Part shown: piece after piece, positions 43,948 to 53,365 of the stretch
Position numbering within the stretch: position 1 is the stretch's first letter
Layout of the letters: each line of letters starts with the position of its first letter
NCBI RefSeq assembly: GCF_009882945.1
Contig: NZ_WTUY01000004.1
Coordinates: forward strand, 831,662-895,661
Direction: 5' to 3'
DNA from: Alcanivorax sp. DP30
GTDB taxonomy: Bacteria > Pseudomonadota > Gammaproteobacteria > Pseudomonadales > Alcanivoracaceae
Length of the DNA: 64,000 nt
The notes under the pieces: model-generated
What the model saw: only the letters and a program-made list of their open reading frames with translations
The model's database searches: none
Told to the model about the DNA's origin: nothing
Position numbers and translations under genes: made by a program

Positions 43948-44229
43948 ATGTTCAAGGTCAACGAATACTTCGATGCCAAGGTGGCATCCATCGCTTTCCA
44001 GACTGAAACCAAGCCGGCCACCGTGGGTGTGATGGCTCCGGGTGACTACGAGTTTGGCACCAGTGAGCATGAGACCATGACCGTGGTCAGCGGTGCTCTG
44101 ACCATCAAACTGCCTGGCGCTGCCGACTGGCAGACATTTGCCGCCGGTGAAACCTTTGAGGTGGAAGCCAACTGCAAGTTTCAGGTTAAGGTTGCTGTAG
44201 ATACGGCGTATCTGTGCCTGTACGGCTGA
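43948..44229 (+). CDS. ppnP: pyrimidine/purine nucleoside phosphorylase PpnP
   Basis: 93 residues, the full length of this small cupin (formerly YaiE). The signature [28 protein letters not shown] and [13 protein letters not shown] are present. It phosphorolyses nucleosides to base and ribose 1-phosphate in the cytoplasm. A hydrolase gene follows at 29 bp on the same strand. Confidence 0.93.
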   Translation: MFKVNEYFDAKVASIAFQTETKPATVGVMAPGDYEFGTSEHETMTVVSGALTIKLPGAADWQTFAAGETFEVEANCKFQVKVAVDTAYLCLYG

Positions 44230-44258
44230 TCACAGAATAATAAAGACAAGGGGGTAGA

Positions 44259-45158
44259 ATGCCGTTTTTTCCGGCCAGGGATGGCCAGTCGCTTCATGTG
44301 AGAACCGTGGGGCGTGGTCAGCCCGTTTTGATGATTCATGGCCTGGGTATGCAGGGCCGTGACTGGCTTCCCTTTGTGTTGCCCTTTGCCCGGCACTTCC
44401 AGTTTTTCCTTCCCGATCTGCGCGGTGCGGGCAATTCCGGCAAGGTGCGTTTCAATCAGGCGGATGTGTTCCATAACCACATGCAAGACATGGAAGACCT
44501 GGTGCGTTATTTCGGGCTCCAGCAATGCTATCTGGTGGGCTATTCCCTGGGTGCCACCACCAGCCTGCACTGGCAGGCGTTCGGCGATTTTTCTCCCGTG
44601 ACCCGTTATCTGCATGTGGACCAGTCTCCCTGCATCGCCAATGGCGATGATTGGTCCCACGGCCTGTTTGGCAGCAGACAGGCACACTTTTTCGAACAGT
44701 TGCAAGATTTGCTGGCGTTACTGGATGGCGCACCGGACGATGCCGAGGTGGCGGGTCTGGCGGTGGGGCTGCGGGAGCGGGTGCTGCACGGGCTGGTGGA
44801 TATACTGGCGCAGATTTCCGGCAGTGACCGGTTGAAAAATGCCTTCAGTGCCAGCGCTCGCTGGGCCGCTTTGTGGGCGCGACTGTTACCCGTATCCAAC
44901 GTGTCGGATCTGCGTGCCTATCTCAATGCCTACCTGCATGGCAGCCACGATTATCGCCATAGCGCACGGGATTTTCCGGTGCCGGCCACGGTGTTGACCG
45001 GCGCCCTGTCGCCGCTCTATCCCGCGGAAGGGCAAGCCGAGTTTGCTCGCCTGGCAGGCGCCGAGCAGGTGGTGCTGCCCCGCTCCGGACATGTGCCGCT
45101 GATGAGTCAGCCGATGGAATTCACCCGCGCCCTGGGGCGTTTCCTGAAAGCGGAATAA
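44259..45158 (+). CDS. alpha/beta hydrolase
   Basis: 299 residues. Oxyanion HGLGMQG (28-34), LPDLRGAGNSG, nucleophile Ser96 in GYSLGA, and a final His in RSGHVPLMSQP: a complete alpha/beta-hydrolase triad framework. No signal peptide; substrate unknown. It probably shares a transcript with ppnP. Confidence 0.87.
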   Translation: MPFFPARDGQSLHVRTVGRGQPVLMIHGLGMQGRDWLPFVLPFARHFQFFLPDLRGAGNSGKVRFNQADVFHNHMQDMEDLVRYFGLQQCYLVGYSLGATTSLHWQAFGDFSPVTRYLHVDQSPCIANGDDWSHGLFGSRQAHFFEQLQDLLALLDGAPDDAEVAGLAVGLRERVLHGLVDILAQISGSDRLKNAFSASARWAALWARLLPVSNVSDLRAYLNAYLHGSHDYRHSARDFPVPATVLTGALSPLYPAEGQAEFARLAGAEQVVLPRSGHVPLMSQPMEFTRALGRFLKAE

Positions 45159-45381
45159 AAACAGGAGACGCCCCTCCTGCAGCTGGATGGTAACCTCCGC
45201 AAAGAGAATCAGATCCCCACGTGATTTCAGGTGCTGGACTGTCTTTCGGCCAGGCTTCAAACGCCCGATGTTTGCTATTCATCCAGGTCGTGAAGCGCCA
45301 AATCATTGACGTCTCTGCCGTTTGTGTTGTGGCGGGCAATAGGTAATATGCCAACCCTGTCTTGGTAGTGGGGAGAGCCGC

Positions 45382-46470
45382 GTGGTTGCCATTCATTCTT
45401 CTTCGCCGGCGCTGACTCTTCGCGCCGGGCGTGATGCCATTGCCCACTTGCGCGAGCACGGCCTGCAATCGCAGCACGTGGATATCATCCCCGGTGCTGC
45501 CGGTGGCCCCAAGGCGCTGGGTATCAGTGGTCTTGACCGGGCCGTGTTCGGGGATTTCCTGCCCAGATCACCGCGACCGCGTACCCTGATCGGTGCCTCC
45601 ATCGGCAGTTGGCGCTTTGCCGCCATCGCCATGTCCCCGGATCCGGTGGCCGGCCTGCAGAAACTGGTGGATCTTTATACCCGGCAGCGCTTCACGGGCA
45701 ACATGAAGCCGGCCCGGGTATCCGAGCAGTGTGCGCTGATGCTGGAGGAGTTGATCGGCGATCGCGACAGCCAAATTCTCGAGCACCCTCATTATCGTCT
45801 GGCGGTGGTGGTGATTCGCAGCCGGGGACTGATGGCCCGTGAAGACGGGTTGGGATTGGGTGTCGGGCTGGCGGCGTTGATCAGTGCCAACCTGATCAGT
45901 CGCAAGGCATCGGGCCTGTTCATGGAACGGGGTCTGGTTTACCCGGAAGGCGATGCGTTACCCCTGAACGCGCTGGATGATTTTACGACTCACCATATTC
46001 CCCTGAACGCGGACAACCTGCGCAGTGCCCTGCTGGCCAGTGCCGCCATTCCCATGGTGCTGGGCGGTGTCACCGATCTGGCTGGCGCGCCGGACGGGGT
46101 GTATCGCGACGGTGGCATGCTTGATTATCACCTGGATCTGCCCTACCGCAGTGAGGGCATCGTGCTCTATCCGCACTTTACCGACCGGGTGATCCCTGGC
46201 TGGTTCGACAAGCCGCTGCGCTGGCGCAACGGTGACGCAGAGAAGCTCAGCCGTACCCTGCTGGTAGCGCCCTCGGCGGAATATCTGGCCTCGTTACCCG
46301 ACGGTAAACTCCCGGATCGCCGTGACTTCAAGCAGTACCAGGGCGATGACGCCGGCCGAGAAAGCAGCTGGCGCAAGGCCATCGCCGAGAGCGAAAGGTT
46401 GGGCGACGAGTTCCTGGAGCTGGTGGAAACCGGAAAATGGGAAGAAAGGGTAAAACCAATTAATAATTGA
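45382..46470 (+). CDS. patatin-like phospholipase
   Basis: 362 residues from a GTG at 45382, preceded by GGGAGAG. The patatin dyad is complete: glycine-rich oxyanion loop GAAGGPKALG (38-47), nucleophile Ser73 in GASIG, and the DGG of YRDGGMLDYH. It should be a lipid acyl hydrolase; no signal peptide or type V secretion domain is seen. The final residues PINN and the TGA stop are coded by the arm of an AT-rich foldback element. Confidence 0.86.
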   Translation: MVAIHSSSPALTLRAGRDAIAHLREHGLQSQHVDIIPGAAGGPKALGISGLDRAVFGDFLPRSPRPRTLIGASIGSWRFAAIAMSPDPVAGLQKLVDLYTRQRFTGNMKPARVSEQCALMLEELIGDRDSQILEHPHYRLAVVVIRSRGLMAREDGLGLGVGLAALISANLISRKASGLFMERGLVYPEGDALPLNALDDFTTHHIPLNADNLRSALLASAAIPMVLGGVTDLAGAPDGVYRDGGMLDYHLDLPYRSEGIVLYPHFTDRVIPGWFDKPLRWRNGDAEKLSRTLLVAPSAEYLASLPDGKLPDRRDFKQYQGDDAGRESSWRKAIAESERLGDEFLELVETGKWEERVKPINN

Positions 46471-46625
46471 TAGTGAATAATTAATAACTGCGCGAACTTG
46501 TATCATTTGAATTTTCAACGCCTGAGGCCGCGCCTCCTGTTCGGGCGCGGGCTGCCAGGCTTGATCTGCGGTAAGCATGGATCGCGCAGCTATTAACTAT
46601 TAATTATTCACTCTTAACTGTTCAC
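46458..46625. repeat. AT-rich heptamer-armed foldback element 2
   Basis: Left arm units AATTAAT, AATTGAT, AGTGAAT, AATTAAT, AACTGCG; right arm (46585-46625) mirrored with one more unit. Inside, CCGCGCC and GGGCGCGG form a GC stem. The left arm carries the last codons and stop of the patatin gene. The gap to the MATE gene holds nothing else. Confidence 0.8.
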
Positions 46626-46673
46626 TGCCCCCCTGCTAGTCTCCCCAAACCCACCCCACCCCAGAGGCCGCCT

Positions 46674-48014
46674 GTGCAGCAGACCGACACCCGCCCCTCC
46701 AATCTGACTCTTGCCTACCAGCTCTGGCAGCAGACCTGGCCCATGGCACTGGGTGTCATGGCCTTGCTCGGGTTTCATCTGGTGGACAGCGTCTTTGTGG
46801 CCCGGCTGGGCACCTTGCCGCTGGCAGCGCAATCGTTCACCTTTCCGCTGGCATTTCTGGTGATCGGTGTGCAGGTGGGGGTGGGGATTGCCATCGCCGC
46901 GCTGATTTCCCGGGCCATTGGCGCGGAGCGCTACGAGGATGCCAACCGTTTGGGGGCACTGGTCCTGGCTGGCGGCGGTGCCCTGCTGGGGTTGTTGGCG
47001 GTGGTGCTGTGGCTGATACAGGGGCCGGTGTTTACGCTGCTGGGGGCCTCTGCCGAAGTGCAGGCCATGATTCGGCCCTACTGGGCCCTGCAGCTGCCGG
47101 CCATGTGGGTGGGCGGGGTGGTGTACTTTGGCTACAGCCTGTTCCGTGCCCACGGGGACACCCGTTTTCCGGGGTTGATGATGGTGCTCACCAGCCTGCT
47201 CAACCTGGTGCTGGATCCGCTGCTGATTTTCGGGGTGGGCGACTGGCAGGGTCTGGGTCTGCCAGGGGCTGCGGTGGCCACGCTGCTGGCCTTTTCTATC
47301 GGTGGGTTGTTGCTGATCTGGGCCCTGCGAGGCAAGGGCTGGGTGCAGCGTCAAGGCATGCTTGAGCAGGTCAGGGTGTCGGCCCTGCCGTTCCTGCATA
47401 TTGCCGGCCCCGCCATGATTAGCCAGCTGATGCCGCCGCTGGCGGCCATGCTGGCCACCGCCCTGGTGGCGCGCAACGGTGAGCAGGCCGTGGCTGCCTG
47501 GGGGATGGCTAGCCGGCTGGAGAGTTTCTCCATTGTGCTGGTGCTGGGCATGACCATGGCGCTGCCGCCTTGGCTGGGACGCTGTTACGGGCGTCGAGAC
47601 TGGGACACGGTGCAACAGTTGATGAAGGTGGGGGCGATCATGGTGATTGGTTGGCAAACCCTGCTGGGCCTTCTGCTGGCCGTGTCGGCGGTGCCACTGG
47701 CCAATCTGCTGGTGGAAACTGCTCCGGTACAGGGTTATCTGTCTGTGCTGATTCGCTGCATGCCCCCCAGTTTCGGCCTGCTCGGGGTGTGCATGCTGGT
47801 GGTATCGGCCTGCAATGCGCTGGGCTGGCCCATGCGCGCCATGCTGATGTCTTTCCTGCGGCTGTTCCTCTGCTATCTGCCGTTGTTATGGCTGGGGTTT
47901 CAGCTGGGAGGCTTCGGTGGCCTGGCGCTGGGGGCAGCCTTCGGCAATCTGATGGCGGGGGTGATGGCCTGGATGGTGTATCAGCAGGCGCTTGCAACGG
48001 CAATTAATAGTTAA
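46674..48014 (+). CDS. MATE-family multidrug efflux transporter
   Basis: 446 residues, twelve membrane helices in two halves: LGFHLVDSVFVARLGTLPLAAQSF in the first and WGMASRLESFSIVLVLGMTMALPPWLGRCYG in the second. It starts with GTG at 46674; no clear ribosome site is seen. It is a Na+ or H+-driven exporter of cationic compounds. The last codons (ATT AAT AGT TAA) lie in the arm of a foldback element, so the C-terminal INS is element-encoded. Confidence 0.88.
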   Translation: MQQTDTRPSNLTLAYQLWQQTWPMALGVMALLGFHLVDSVFVARLGTLPLAAQSFTFPLAFLVIGVQVGVGIAIAALISRAIGAERYEDANRLGALVLAGGGALLGLLAVVLWLIQGPVFTLLGASAEVQAMIRPYWALQLPAMWVGGVVYFGYSLFRAHGDTRFPGLMMVLTSLLNLVLDPLLIFGVGDWQGLGLPGAAVATLLAFSIGGLLLIWALRGKGWVQRQGMLEQVRVSALPFLHIAGPAMISQLMPPLAAMLATALVARNGEQAVAAWGMASRLESFSIVLVLGMTMALPPWLGRCYGRRDWDTVQQLMKVGAIMVIGWQTLLGLLLAVSAVPLANLLVETAPVQGYLSVLIRCMPPSFGLLGVCMLVVSACNALGWPMRAMLMSFLRLFLCYLPLLWLGFQLGGFGGLALGAAFGNLMAGVMAWMVYQQALATAINS

Positions 48015-48163
48015 TAATGAATAATTAATAGTTGCGCGTTCACCTGCAGCGATTTTCAAAACGCACGAGACCGCGCCCAGGTCTTGGGCGCGGCCTCTTG
48101 CGTTCCAGTAAAGCAAACCGGGACCGCGACGTTATTAATTATTCATTATTAACTATTAATTGC
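48000..48163. repeat. AT-rich heptamer-armed foldback element 3
   Basis: The arms 48000-48030 and 48133-48163 are perfect 31-bp inverted repeats made of units AATTAAT, AGTTAAT, AATGAAT, AATTAAT. The interior has CCGCGCCCA pairing with TGGGCGCGG. Both flanking convergent genes, MATE and sterol desaturase, end inside the arms and take their stop codons from them. It may serve as a two-way terminator. Confidence 0.85.
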
Positions 48164-49079
48164 TTTCTCTTTCCCATTCCGGCGGTTTCCACAGGTGTTT
48201 GAGCCGTTGTCGCAATGGCCCCCGTTGGGCCATGTCCCGGAACATGTCCACGTATTCATGGCACCAGTTCACCAACAGACTGTTGCTGTAGACCGGCCGG
48301 GTAATGCCGTATTCCACCGGCAGGTCTTCTCTCTCTTCCACAAAAGTGCCGAACAGTTTGTCCCAGATGATGAAGACGCCGGCGTAGTTCTGATCAATGT
48401 ATTCCGGGTTGCGGCCATGGTGGACGCGGTGATGGCTGGGGGTGTTGAAGATCGCTTCGATGGCCGGGTGCAGCTTGCCCACCAGGGTGGTGTGAATGAA
48501 GAACTGATACACCAGTGACAGGGCGTAGGCCACCCCGATCCACACCGGGTTGAAACCCAGGAAAGCCAGGGGGACATAGAACAACCAGCCGCCATTGAAG
48601 ATGTTGGTGGCGTTCTGGCGCATGGCGGTGGAGAAGTTCATTCGCTCTGAGGAGTGGTGGGTCACGTGGGCGGCCCACAACCAGCGTACCCGGTGGGAAC
48701 TGCGGTGGAACCAGTAGTAGGCGAAATCGAGCATGACCCACAGCAGCAGGGCAGTGAAAACGGTCAGCTCGATGTCCAGTACCCGGTAATGGTAGGCGAA
48801 GGCGTACACCGGAAAGGCCAGCATGCCGGCAAACAGCAGCTCGGTGGTCTGGTAGCCGGCGCCGAGCATGAAGTTGAGCACGGATTCGCGGCCATCCACC
48901 AGTTCGGGGTTGTGGCGAATCTTGCGGTATTCCCAGAGAAACAGACCGATGAAGATCGGGGTGGCGACCACAAAAATCAGCTGGCGCTCATCCAGAGCCA
49001 GCCAGGGGGCGACCATTTCCCAAATGGGGGCCAGGCCGCTGTTGGCCCAGACGTCTTCAAACCAGTTGATTACAGACAT
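48156..49079 (-). CDS. sterol desaturase/fatty-acid hydroxylase family membrane protein
   Basis: 307 residues with about five membrane helices and the three His boxes of the family: HRSSH, HVTHHSS and the late HHRVHHG, which bind a diiron centre. Members hydroxylate or desaturate lipids or alkylglycerols; the substrate here is unknown. The C-terminal Asn and stop are coded by the AT-rich element arm. It is divergent from an AraC regulator. Confidence 0.9.
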   Translation of the reverse strand: MSVINWFEDVWANSGLAPIWEMVAPWLALDERQLIFVVATPIFIGLFLWEYRKIRHNPELVDGRESVLNFMLGAGYQTTELLFAGMLAFPVYAFAYHYRVLDIELTVFTALLLWVMLDFAYYWFHRSSHRVRWLWAAHVTHHSSERMNFSTAMRQNATNIFNGGWLFYVPLAFLGFNPVWIGVAYALSLVYQFFIHTTLVGKLHPAIEAIFNTPSHHRVHHGRNPEYIDQNYAGVFIIWDKLFGTFVEEREDLPVEYGITRPVYSNSLLVNWCHEYVDMFRDMAQRGPLRQRLKHLWKPPEWERESN

Positions 49080-49137
49080 GAAGCGACCTCACAGCAATGC
49101 AATGAGGGTATTGTGGCGTGCTGACATTGCTAATGTA

Positions 49138-49166
49138 TTGACTATTCATGCCTTAATTTTGACAAT
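49138..49166 (+). promoter_or_regulatory. sigma-70-type promoter for the AraC-family gene
   Basis: TTGACT (49138-49143), 17 nt, GACAAT (49161-49166), 32 bp before the chosen ATG. It lies in the intergenic region shared with the divergent desaturase gene. Confidence 0.5.
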
Positions 49167-49198
49167 AGACGCCAAATCATCCATTGGCAGGACGCTCT

Positions 49199-50227
49199 AT
49201 GGCCGCTCCCATGCGTGTAACCGGGGCCTGGGTCCAACTACTGACCGACTGGCTGGATCGGGAAAATCTTCCCGCGCCGGATCTGCGGACGGTGCTGGAT
49301 AGTCGTAGCCCCGGGGATGTGGTGCCCATGAACCTGTGGGGTGAGTTGCTGGCGCGGGCGGTGGCGCTGCGCCCGGATGCGGTGGCTCCGGCGCTTTCCA
49401 TTGGTGCCGGGGTGCAGCCTCGTCATGTGGGTGTGCTGGGCTATCTGATCCTGACCTGCCGCACCCTCGGTGAAGCCCTGTTGGCCTATCAGCGCTATGA
49501 ATCCCTGTTCTATGGCCGCGAGTTGGTGGAGGTCATTGCCGAGGGGGATAGCATGGCGGTGTGCTGGCGCGCGGAAGAGTCCGCCGGTGCGCTGGGGGAT
49601 AGTGTGGCCATTGCTGCGCTGGTTTCCTTTCTGCGTCGGCTGGTTGAGTCAAGCCCGTCCCCTACTCAGGTCGACTTCGTGTTTGCCGAGCCGGAAGTCG
49701 CTGCCCGTGAGGCCTATGAGCAGTTCTTCGGCTGCCCGGTGGTCTTTGACCAGAGCCACACCCGGGTGGTTTTCCCCATGCAGCTTCTTGCCCTGCCACT
49801 TCCCCATAGCGCGCCGCACATGCGCTCACTGCTGGACCGTCAGGCCCGTGCCTTGTTGCTGGCCTTGCCGGACTCGGACAGCTTTGACCGCGCATTGCAA
49901 CAGGTCATGGTGCGTTTGATGCCGGAGGCTGTGGTCACGTTGCCGCGGCTGGCTCGGGAGCTGCACATGTCGGTACGCACCCTGCAACGCCGGTTGGCGG
50001 AACGCAACATGACCTGGCGTGCCTTGCTGGATCGAACCCGTGAGCAGTTGGCCCGGGATTACCTGTCCGATCCTTCCCTGACCCTGGGAGATATTGCCCT
50101 GTTGCTGGGGTTCTCCGAACACAGTGCCTTTAGCCGGGCCTGGCGGCAGTGGACAGGTACGACGCCGGCCAGCGCCAGAAAACAGTTGCGGGTCACCAAA
50201 AACGCCTCCGATGTCACCGCGCGCTAA
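49199..50227 (+). CDS. AraC-family regulator with arabinose-binding-like N-domain
   Basis: 342 residues from the ATG at 49199; the TTG at 49184 is less likely. The N-terminal domain (GVQPRHVGVLGYLILTCRTLGEALLAYQRYESL) is the PF12625-type ligand domain of OruR/ArgR-like AraC proteins. The C-terminal pair of helix-turn-helices has LPRLARELHMSVRTLQRRLAERNMTW and IALLLGFSEHSAFSRAWRQWTG. It is divergent from the sterol desaturase, its likely target. Confidence 0.88.
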   Translation: MAAPMRVTGAWVQLLTDWLDRENLPAPDLRTVLDSRSPGDVVPMNLWGELLARAVALRPDAVAPALSIGAGVQPRHVGVLGYLILTCRTLGEALLAYQRYESLFYGRELVEVIAEGDSMAVCWRAEESAGALGDSVAIAALVSFLRRLVESSPSPTQVDFVFAEPEVAAREAYEQFFGCPVVFDQSHTRVVFPMQLLALPLPHSAPHMRSLLDRQARALLLALPDSDSFDRALQQVMVRLMPEAVVTLPRLARELHMSVRTLQRRLAERNMTWRALLDRTREQLARDYLSDPSLTLGDIALLLGFSEHSAFSRAWRQWTGTTPASARKQLRVTKNASDVTAR

Positions 50228-50406
50228 TCTTGTGAATTTTTATCTATTCCATTGAAAATCAACGCATTGCGCTGAATGATAAGTTGCTTCTATCAAAACT
50301 GTCCGGTCCGCTGAACAATCCTGTCATTGCTGACTGACCGTTCACTTGTTTACTTTGCTGCCATCACGCCCTGTGGGGCAGTACACATTCAGCAGGGGAA
50401 AGACCC

Positions 50407-51387
50407 ATGAAAACGCGTATTACCGAATTGCTGGGTATCCAGTATCCAATCGTCCAGGGTGGCATGCAGAACGTCGGTTATGCCGAACTGGCTGCAGCCG
50501 TTTCCAACGCGGGCGGTCTGGGGATCATCACTGGCCTGACCCAGCCGACACCGGAAGATCTGGACAAGGAAATCAAGCGCTGCAAGGAAATGACCGACAA
50601 GCCCTTCGGCGTGAACCTGACCATCCTGCCCACCATCAAGCCGGTGCCCTATGAAGAATACGCGCGGGTGATCTGTGAGAACGGTATTTCGGTGGTGGAA
50701 ACCGCAGGCCGTAACCCGGAGCCATTTATGCCGCTGTTTGAAGGTGCTGGCGTCAAGGTGGTTCACAAGTGCACCTCTGTGCGTCACGCCCTGAAAGCCG
50801 AGAAAGTGGGTGTGGCGGCGGTATCCGTGGACGGTTTCGAATGTGCCGGTCACCCGGGTGAGGACGATATTCCCAACCTCGTGCTGCTGCCTGCTGCGGC
50901 GCGTGTGCTGAAGATTCCGATGCTGGCCTCCGGGGGTATCGGTACCGGAGCACAGATGGCTGCGTGTCTGGCGCTGGGCGCTGATGGCATCAACATGGGC
51001 ACCCGTTTCCTGGCGTCCGCCGAAGCGCCGGTGCACGAGAATATGAAGAAAGCCATTGCCGAAGCGTCCGAACTGGACACCGCACTGATCTTCCGTCCCC
51101 TGAAGAACACAGCTCGCGTATTCAAGAACGCCGTTGCCACCAAGGTGAACGAAATCGAGCGCGAAAAAGGTCAGGACATGAAGTTCGAATACATCGTCGA
51201 TCTGGTTGCCGGCGTAAAAGGCAAGGCAGCGCTGACCTCCGGTGAAATTGATGGCGGTATCTGGACTTCCGGTATCGTCCAGGGCCTGATCGACAGCTAC
51301 CCGAGCTGTGCCGAGATCATCGATGACATCATGACCGAGTGCACCGCCACGATTAACGATCGTCTCGCCGGCTTCATGAAAGGCTAA
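50407..51387 (+). CDS. nitronate monooxygenase-family flavoprotein
   Basis: 326 residues forming an FMN TIM barrel. GGMQNVGYAELAAAVSNAGGLGIITG opens it, DGFECAGHPGEDDI carries the catalytic His region, and ASGGIGTGAQMAACLALGADGINMGTRF binds FMN phosphate. It oxidises nitronates or similar compounds. An AT-rich 180-bp leader and a following terminator make it a single-gene unit. Confidence 0.9.
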   Translation: MKTRITELLGIQYPIVQGGMQNVGYAELAAAVSNAGGLGIITGLTQPTPEDLDKEIKRCKEMTDKPFGVNLTILPTIKPVPYEEYARVICENGISVVETAGRNPEPFMPLFEGAGVKVVHKCTSVRHALKAEKVGVAAVSVDGFECAGHPGEDDIPNLVLLPAAARVLKIPMLASGGIGTGAQMAACLALGADGINMGTRFLASAEAPVHENMKKAIAEASELDTALIFRPLKNTARVFKNAVATKVNEIEREKGQDMKFEYIVDLVAGVKGKAALTSGEIDGGIWTSGIVQGLIDSYPSCAEIIDDIMTECTATINDRLAGFMKG

Positions 51388-51421
51388 GCGATAACAGTTT
51401 CAAACTCGCTCTCCCGAGTCC

Positions 51422-51450
51422 AGCCAGGGGTTTGTCCTCTGGCTTTTTTT
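51422..51450 (+). terminator. Rho-independent terminator of the nitronate monooxygenase gene
   Basis: AGCCAGGGG, a short loop and CCTCTGGCT are followed by a run of eight Ts, 35 bp after the stop codon. Confidence 0.92.
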
Positions 51451-51506
51451 TGCCTGGCTGAAATGCAGGAAGCCAGATGCCGGACGCATAACGCTGAAAT
51501 CCAAAC

Positions 51507-51600
51507 CTGTGGGAGCTCTCTGTGCCATCGCTGCAGGCGATCCGCGCCTGAGCGAGGTGAAGATTGCAGAAGCGAGTTTCGGGTACCGAGTTGCGAACTT
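51507..51600. repeat. REP-like half with TTNCGAG heptamers (one-sided composite)
   Basis: CTGTGGGAGC (51507-51516) and a CATCGCTGCAGGCGATC hairpin, then units AAGCGAG, TTTCGGG, TACCGAG, TTGCGAA (51570-51597). This is the left half of the composite element at 55905-56100; no mirrored right half is found before the membrane-protein gene. Confidence 0.65.
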
Positions 51601-51642
51601 CCCAACCATTCAGCCCCGGGTTTTGCTGTTGGCAGCTCGAAG

Positions 51643-52167
51643 CTAAAACCCCGGCTTGGTCACCGCCAGATAAATGATGGCGGGTATCACAATGACTACC
51701 AGCGGGGTGCTGATCTGGAAGAAGCGCCAGTGCCATTGCATCAGCGTTTCATAACGCTTCATGTCACCTTTCAGTCGCCACTGTTTCTTGCTCCCGCCCA
51801 TGTGAGAAATCCAGTAGTCGAAAACTTCGATGGGGCCGAACACCAGTGCCACCAGTGCCAACTTGATCATCAACCAGTGGCTGTTCATCCCCCAGCCTGC
51901 CAGCCATACCATCAAGCCACCGGTAATCAGTACGATGGGGAAGGCAATGTGTTCCAGTGCTGCGCCCTTGTCGAATTGTTCCATGGTCCAGTTACGTCGT
52001 TCCAGCCGGTGCGGATCTTCCTTGTTGTGCTGCCAGGCTACCCAGGCCGATTTCACATACCAGCTATAGGCCGCGGCGGTACTGAAACTCCAGATCATCA
52101 CAAAAAGTAAATGAACAAACTTGATTTGTAGATACCAGGGCTGCAGCAAAACGCGTAACTCTTCCAT
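51643..52167 (-). CDS. CopD-like/DUF2269-like integral membrane protein
   Basis: 174 residues with four membrane helices. YLQIKFVHLLFVMIWSFSTAAAY, FPIVLITGGLMVWLAGWG, LMIKLALVALVFGPIEVFD and STPLVVIVIPAIIYLAV span the membrane. His residues in helix 1 (VHLL) and in LEHIAFP suggest a haem or copper site as in CopD-like proteins. Function unknown. It is divergent from the hydroxyacyl-kinase cassette. Confidence 0.7.
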   Translation of the reverse strand: MEELRVLLQPWYLQIKFVHLLFVMIWSFSTAAAYSWYVKSAWVAWQHNKEDPHRLERRNWTMEQFDKGAALEHIAFPIVLITGGLMVWLAGWGMNSHWLMIKLALVALVFGPIEVFDYWISHMGGSKKQWRLKGDMKRYETLMQWHWRFFQISTPLVVIVIPAIIYLAVTKPGF

Positions 52168-52318
52168 TGTTGGTTTCCTGTTTTTTGTTTGAATCTACGT
52201 TGTAAGCACCACGGGCAACATGACCATTCCGCCAATAAAGATTGTCAGTCCCGGACAGTGCAAAAATGGAGGTCAGGCATCACCCTGATAGAAAGTCGAA
52301 GAACAAGGGAGAGCGTGG

Positions 52319-53365
52319 ATGGACCTGGGTAAAAGTGCACGGATTCGCCTCGATCCGGAAGATGAATACATGCACCCCATTGAAGAAGCGATCAACTTCA
52401 ATGAGAGCATGTACATTAATCTGTTTGATCACCAGCAGGCTTGTGGCGGCTGGTTCCGAGTAGGCAATCGCCCCAACGAGGGCCATGCGGAAATGTCTTT
52501 CTGCTTTTACCTGCCGGATGGCCGTGTAGCCTTTATGTTCCGGCGTGTGGAAATTGCCGGTAACGATGCGCTTTCTGCCGACGGCATGTGCTTTCGGGTG
52601 ATCGAACCGTTTAAACAACTGGCACTGGAATACGAAGGCAAGGCGGTACTGCTGGATGATCCGCAGTTGATGGAAGACCCGAAGAAAGCGTTTGCCAGCA
52701 ACCCGACCGTCAATGTCAGCGCCAGTCTGCGGTTTACCGGCATGACACCGGTGTATGGCGGGGAAGCGGTAGATGAAAACGATCAGCCCATTGAAGAAGA
52801 TCCGGATGAATCGTTTGCCCGCGGCCATTATGAACAGCACATGAAAGGCGAGGGGGAAGTGGTCATCGGCGATGAAACCTTCTCCCTGAACGGCTTTGGC
52901 CTGCGCGATCATTCCTGGGGGCCGCGTTACTGGCAGAACCTGTATTGGTATCGCTGGTTGCCACTGGTGTTTCGGGAAAACTTTGCGGTGAATGTGTCGA
53001 TTGTGCAGATGGCCAGTGGTCGTCAACACATCTGGGGCATGGTGTATGACACCCGTGATGGCAGCGAACCGGTTTATGACCTGATTGAAACAGCCAGCCT
53101 GAACTCCACCCTGGATGACCGCGACCAGGCTCGGGCGCAAACTTTCTCGCTGAAAACTGTGTCCGGCCGCGAATATCAACTCAGTGGTGAGGCACTGGCG
53201 CTTATTCCTCTGCGTAATCGCCGTCAGACCGATAGTGGTGAGTGGCGGCAGACACGCATTACCGAAGCCATGTCCCGCTTCCAGTGTGATGGCTTGATCG
53301 GGTATGGGATGTCCGAATATCTGGACCAGATGGTTGAGGGCATCCCGGTGGGCAGGGGCTGCTGA
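52319..53365 (+). CDS. conserved protein, DUF7064/DUF7065-like (lipocalin-type fold)
   Basis: 348 residues, no signal peptide, with AAGGGAGAG before the ATG. A beta-rich protein with the core LNGFGLRDHSWGPRYWQNLYWYRWL, as in the hydroxyneurosporene-synthase-like DUF7064/7065 family. Its reaction is unknown. It heads a three-gene unit with an APH-type kinase (TGATG overlap) and a DUF6285 protein, so it probably handles the same lipid-like substrate. Confidence 0.72.
   Translation: MDLGKSARIRLDPEDEYMHPIEEAINFNESMYINLFDHQQACGGWFRVGNRPNEGHAEMSFCFYLPDGRVAFMFRRVEIAGNDALSADGMCFRVIEPFKQLALEYEGKAVLLDDPQLMEDPKKAFASNPTVNVSASLRFTGMTPVYGGEAVDENDQPIEEDPDESFARGHYEQHMKGEGEVVIGDETFSLNGFGLRDHSWGPRYWQNLYWYRWLPLVFRENFAVNVSIVQMASGRQHIWGMVYDTRDGSEPVYDLIETASLNSTLDDRDQARAQTFSLKTVSGREYQLSGEALALIPLRNRRQTDSGEWRQTRITEAMSRFQCDGLIGYGMSEYLDQMVEGIPVGRGC

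Noticed and set aside
45158..45381. A terminator at CAGGAGACGCCCCTCCTG after the hydrolase gene
   Set aside because: The stem is only 6 bp with no T-run; kept out of the feature list.
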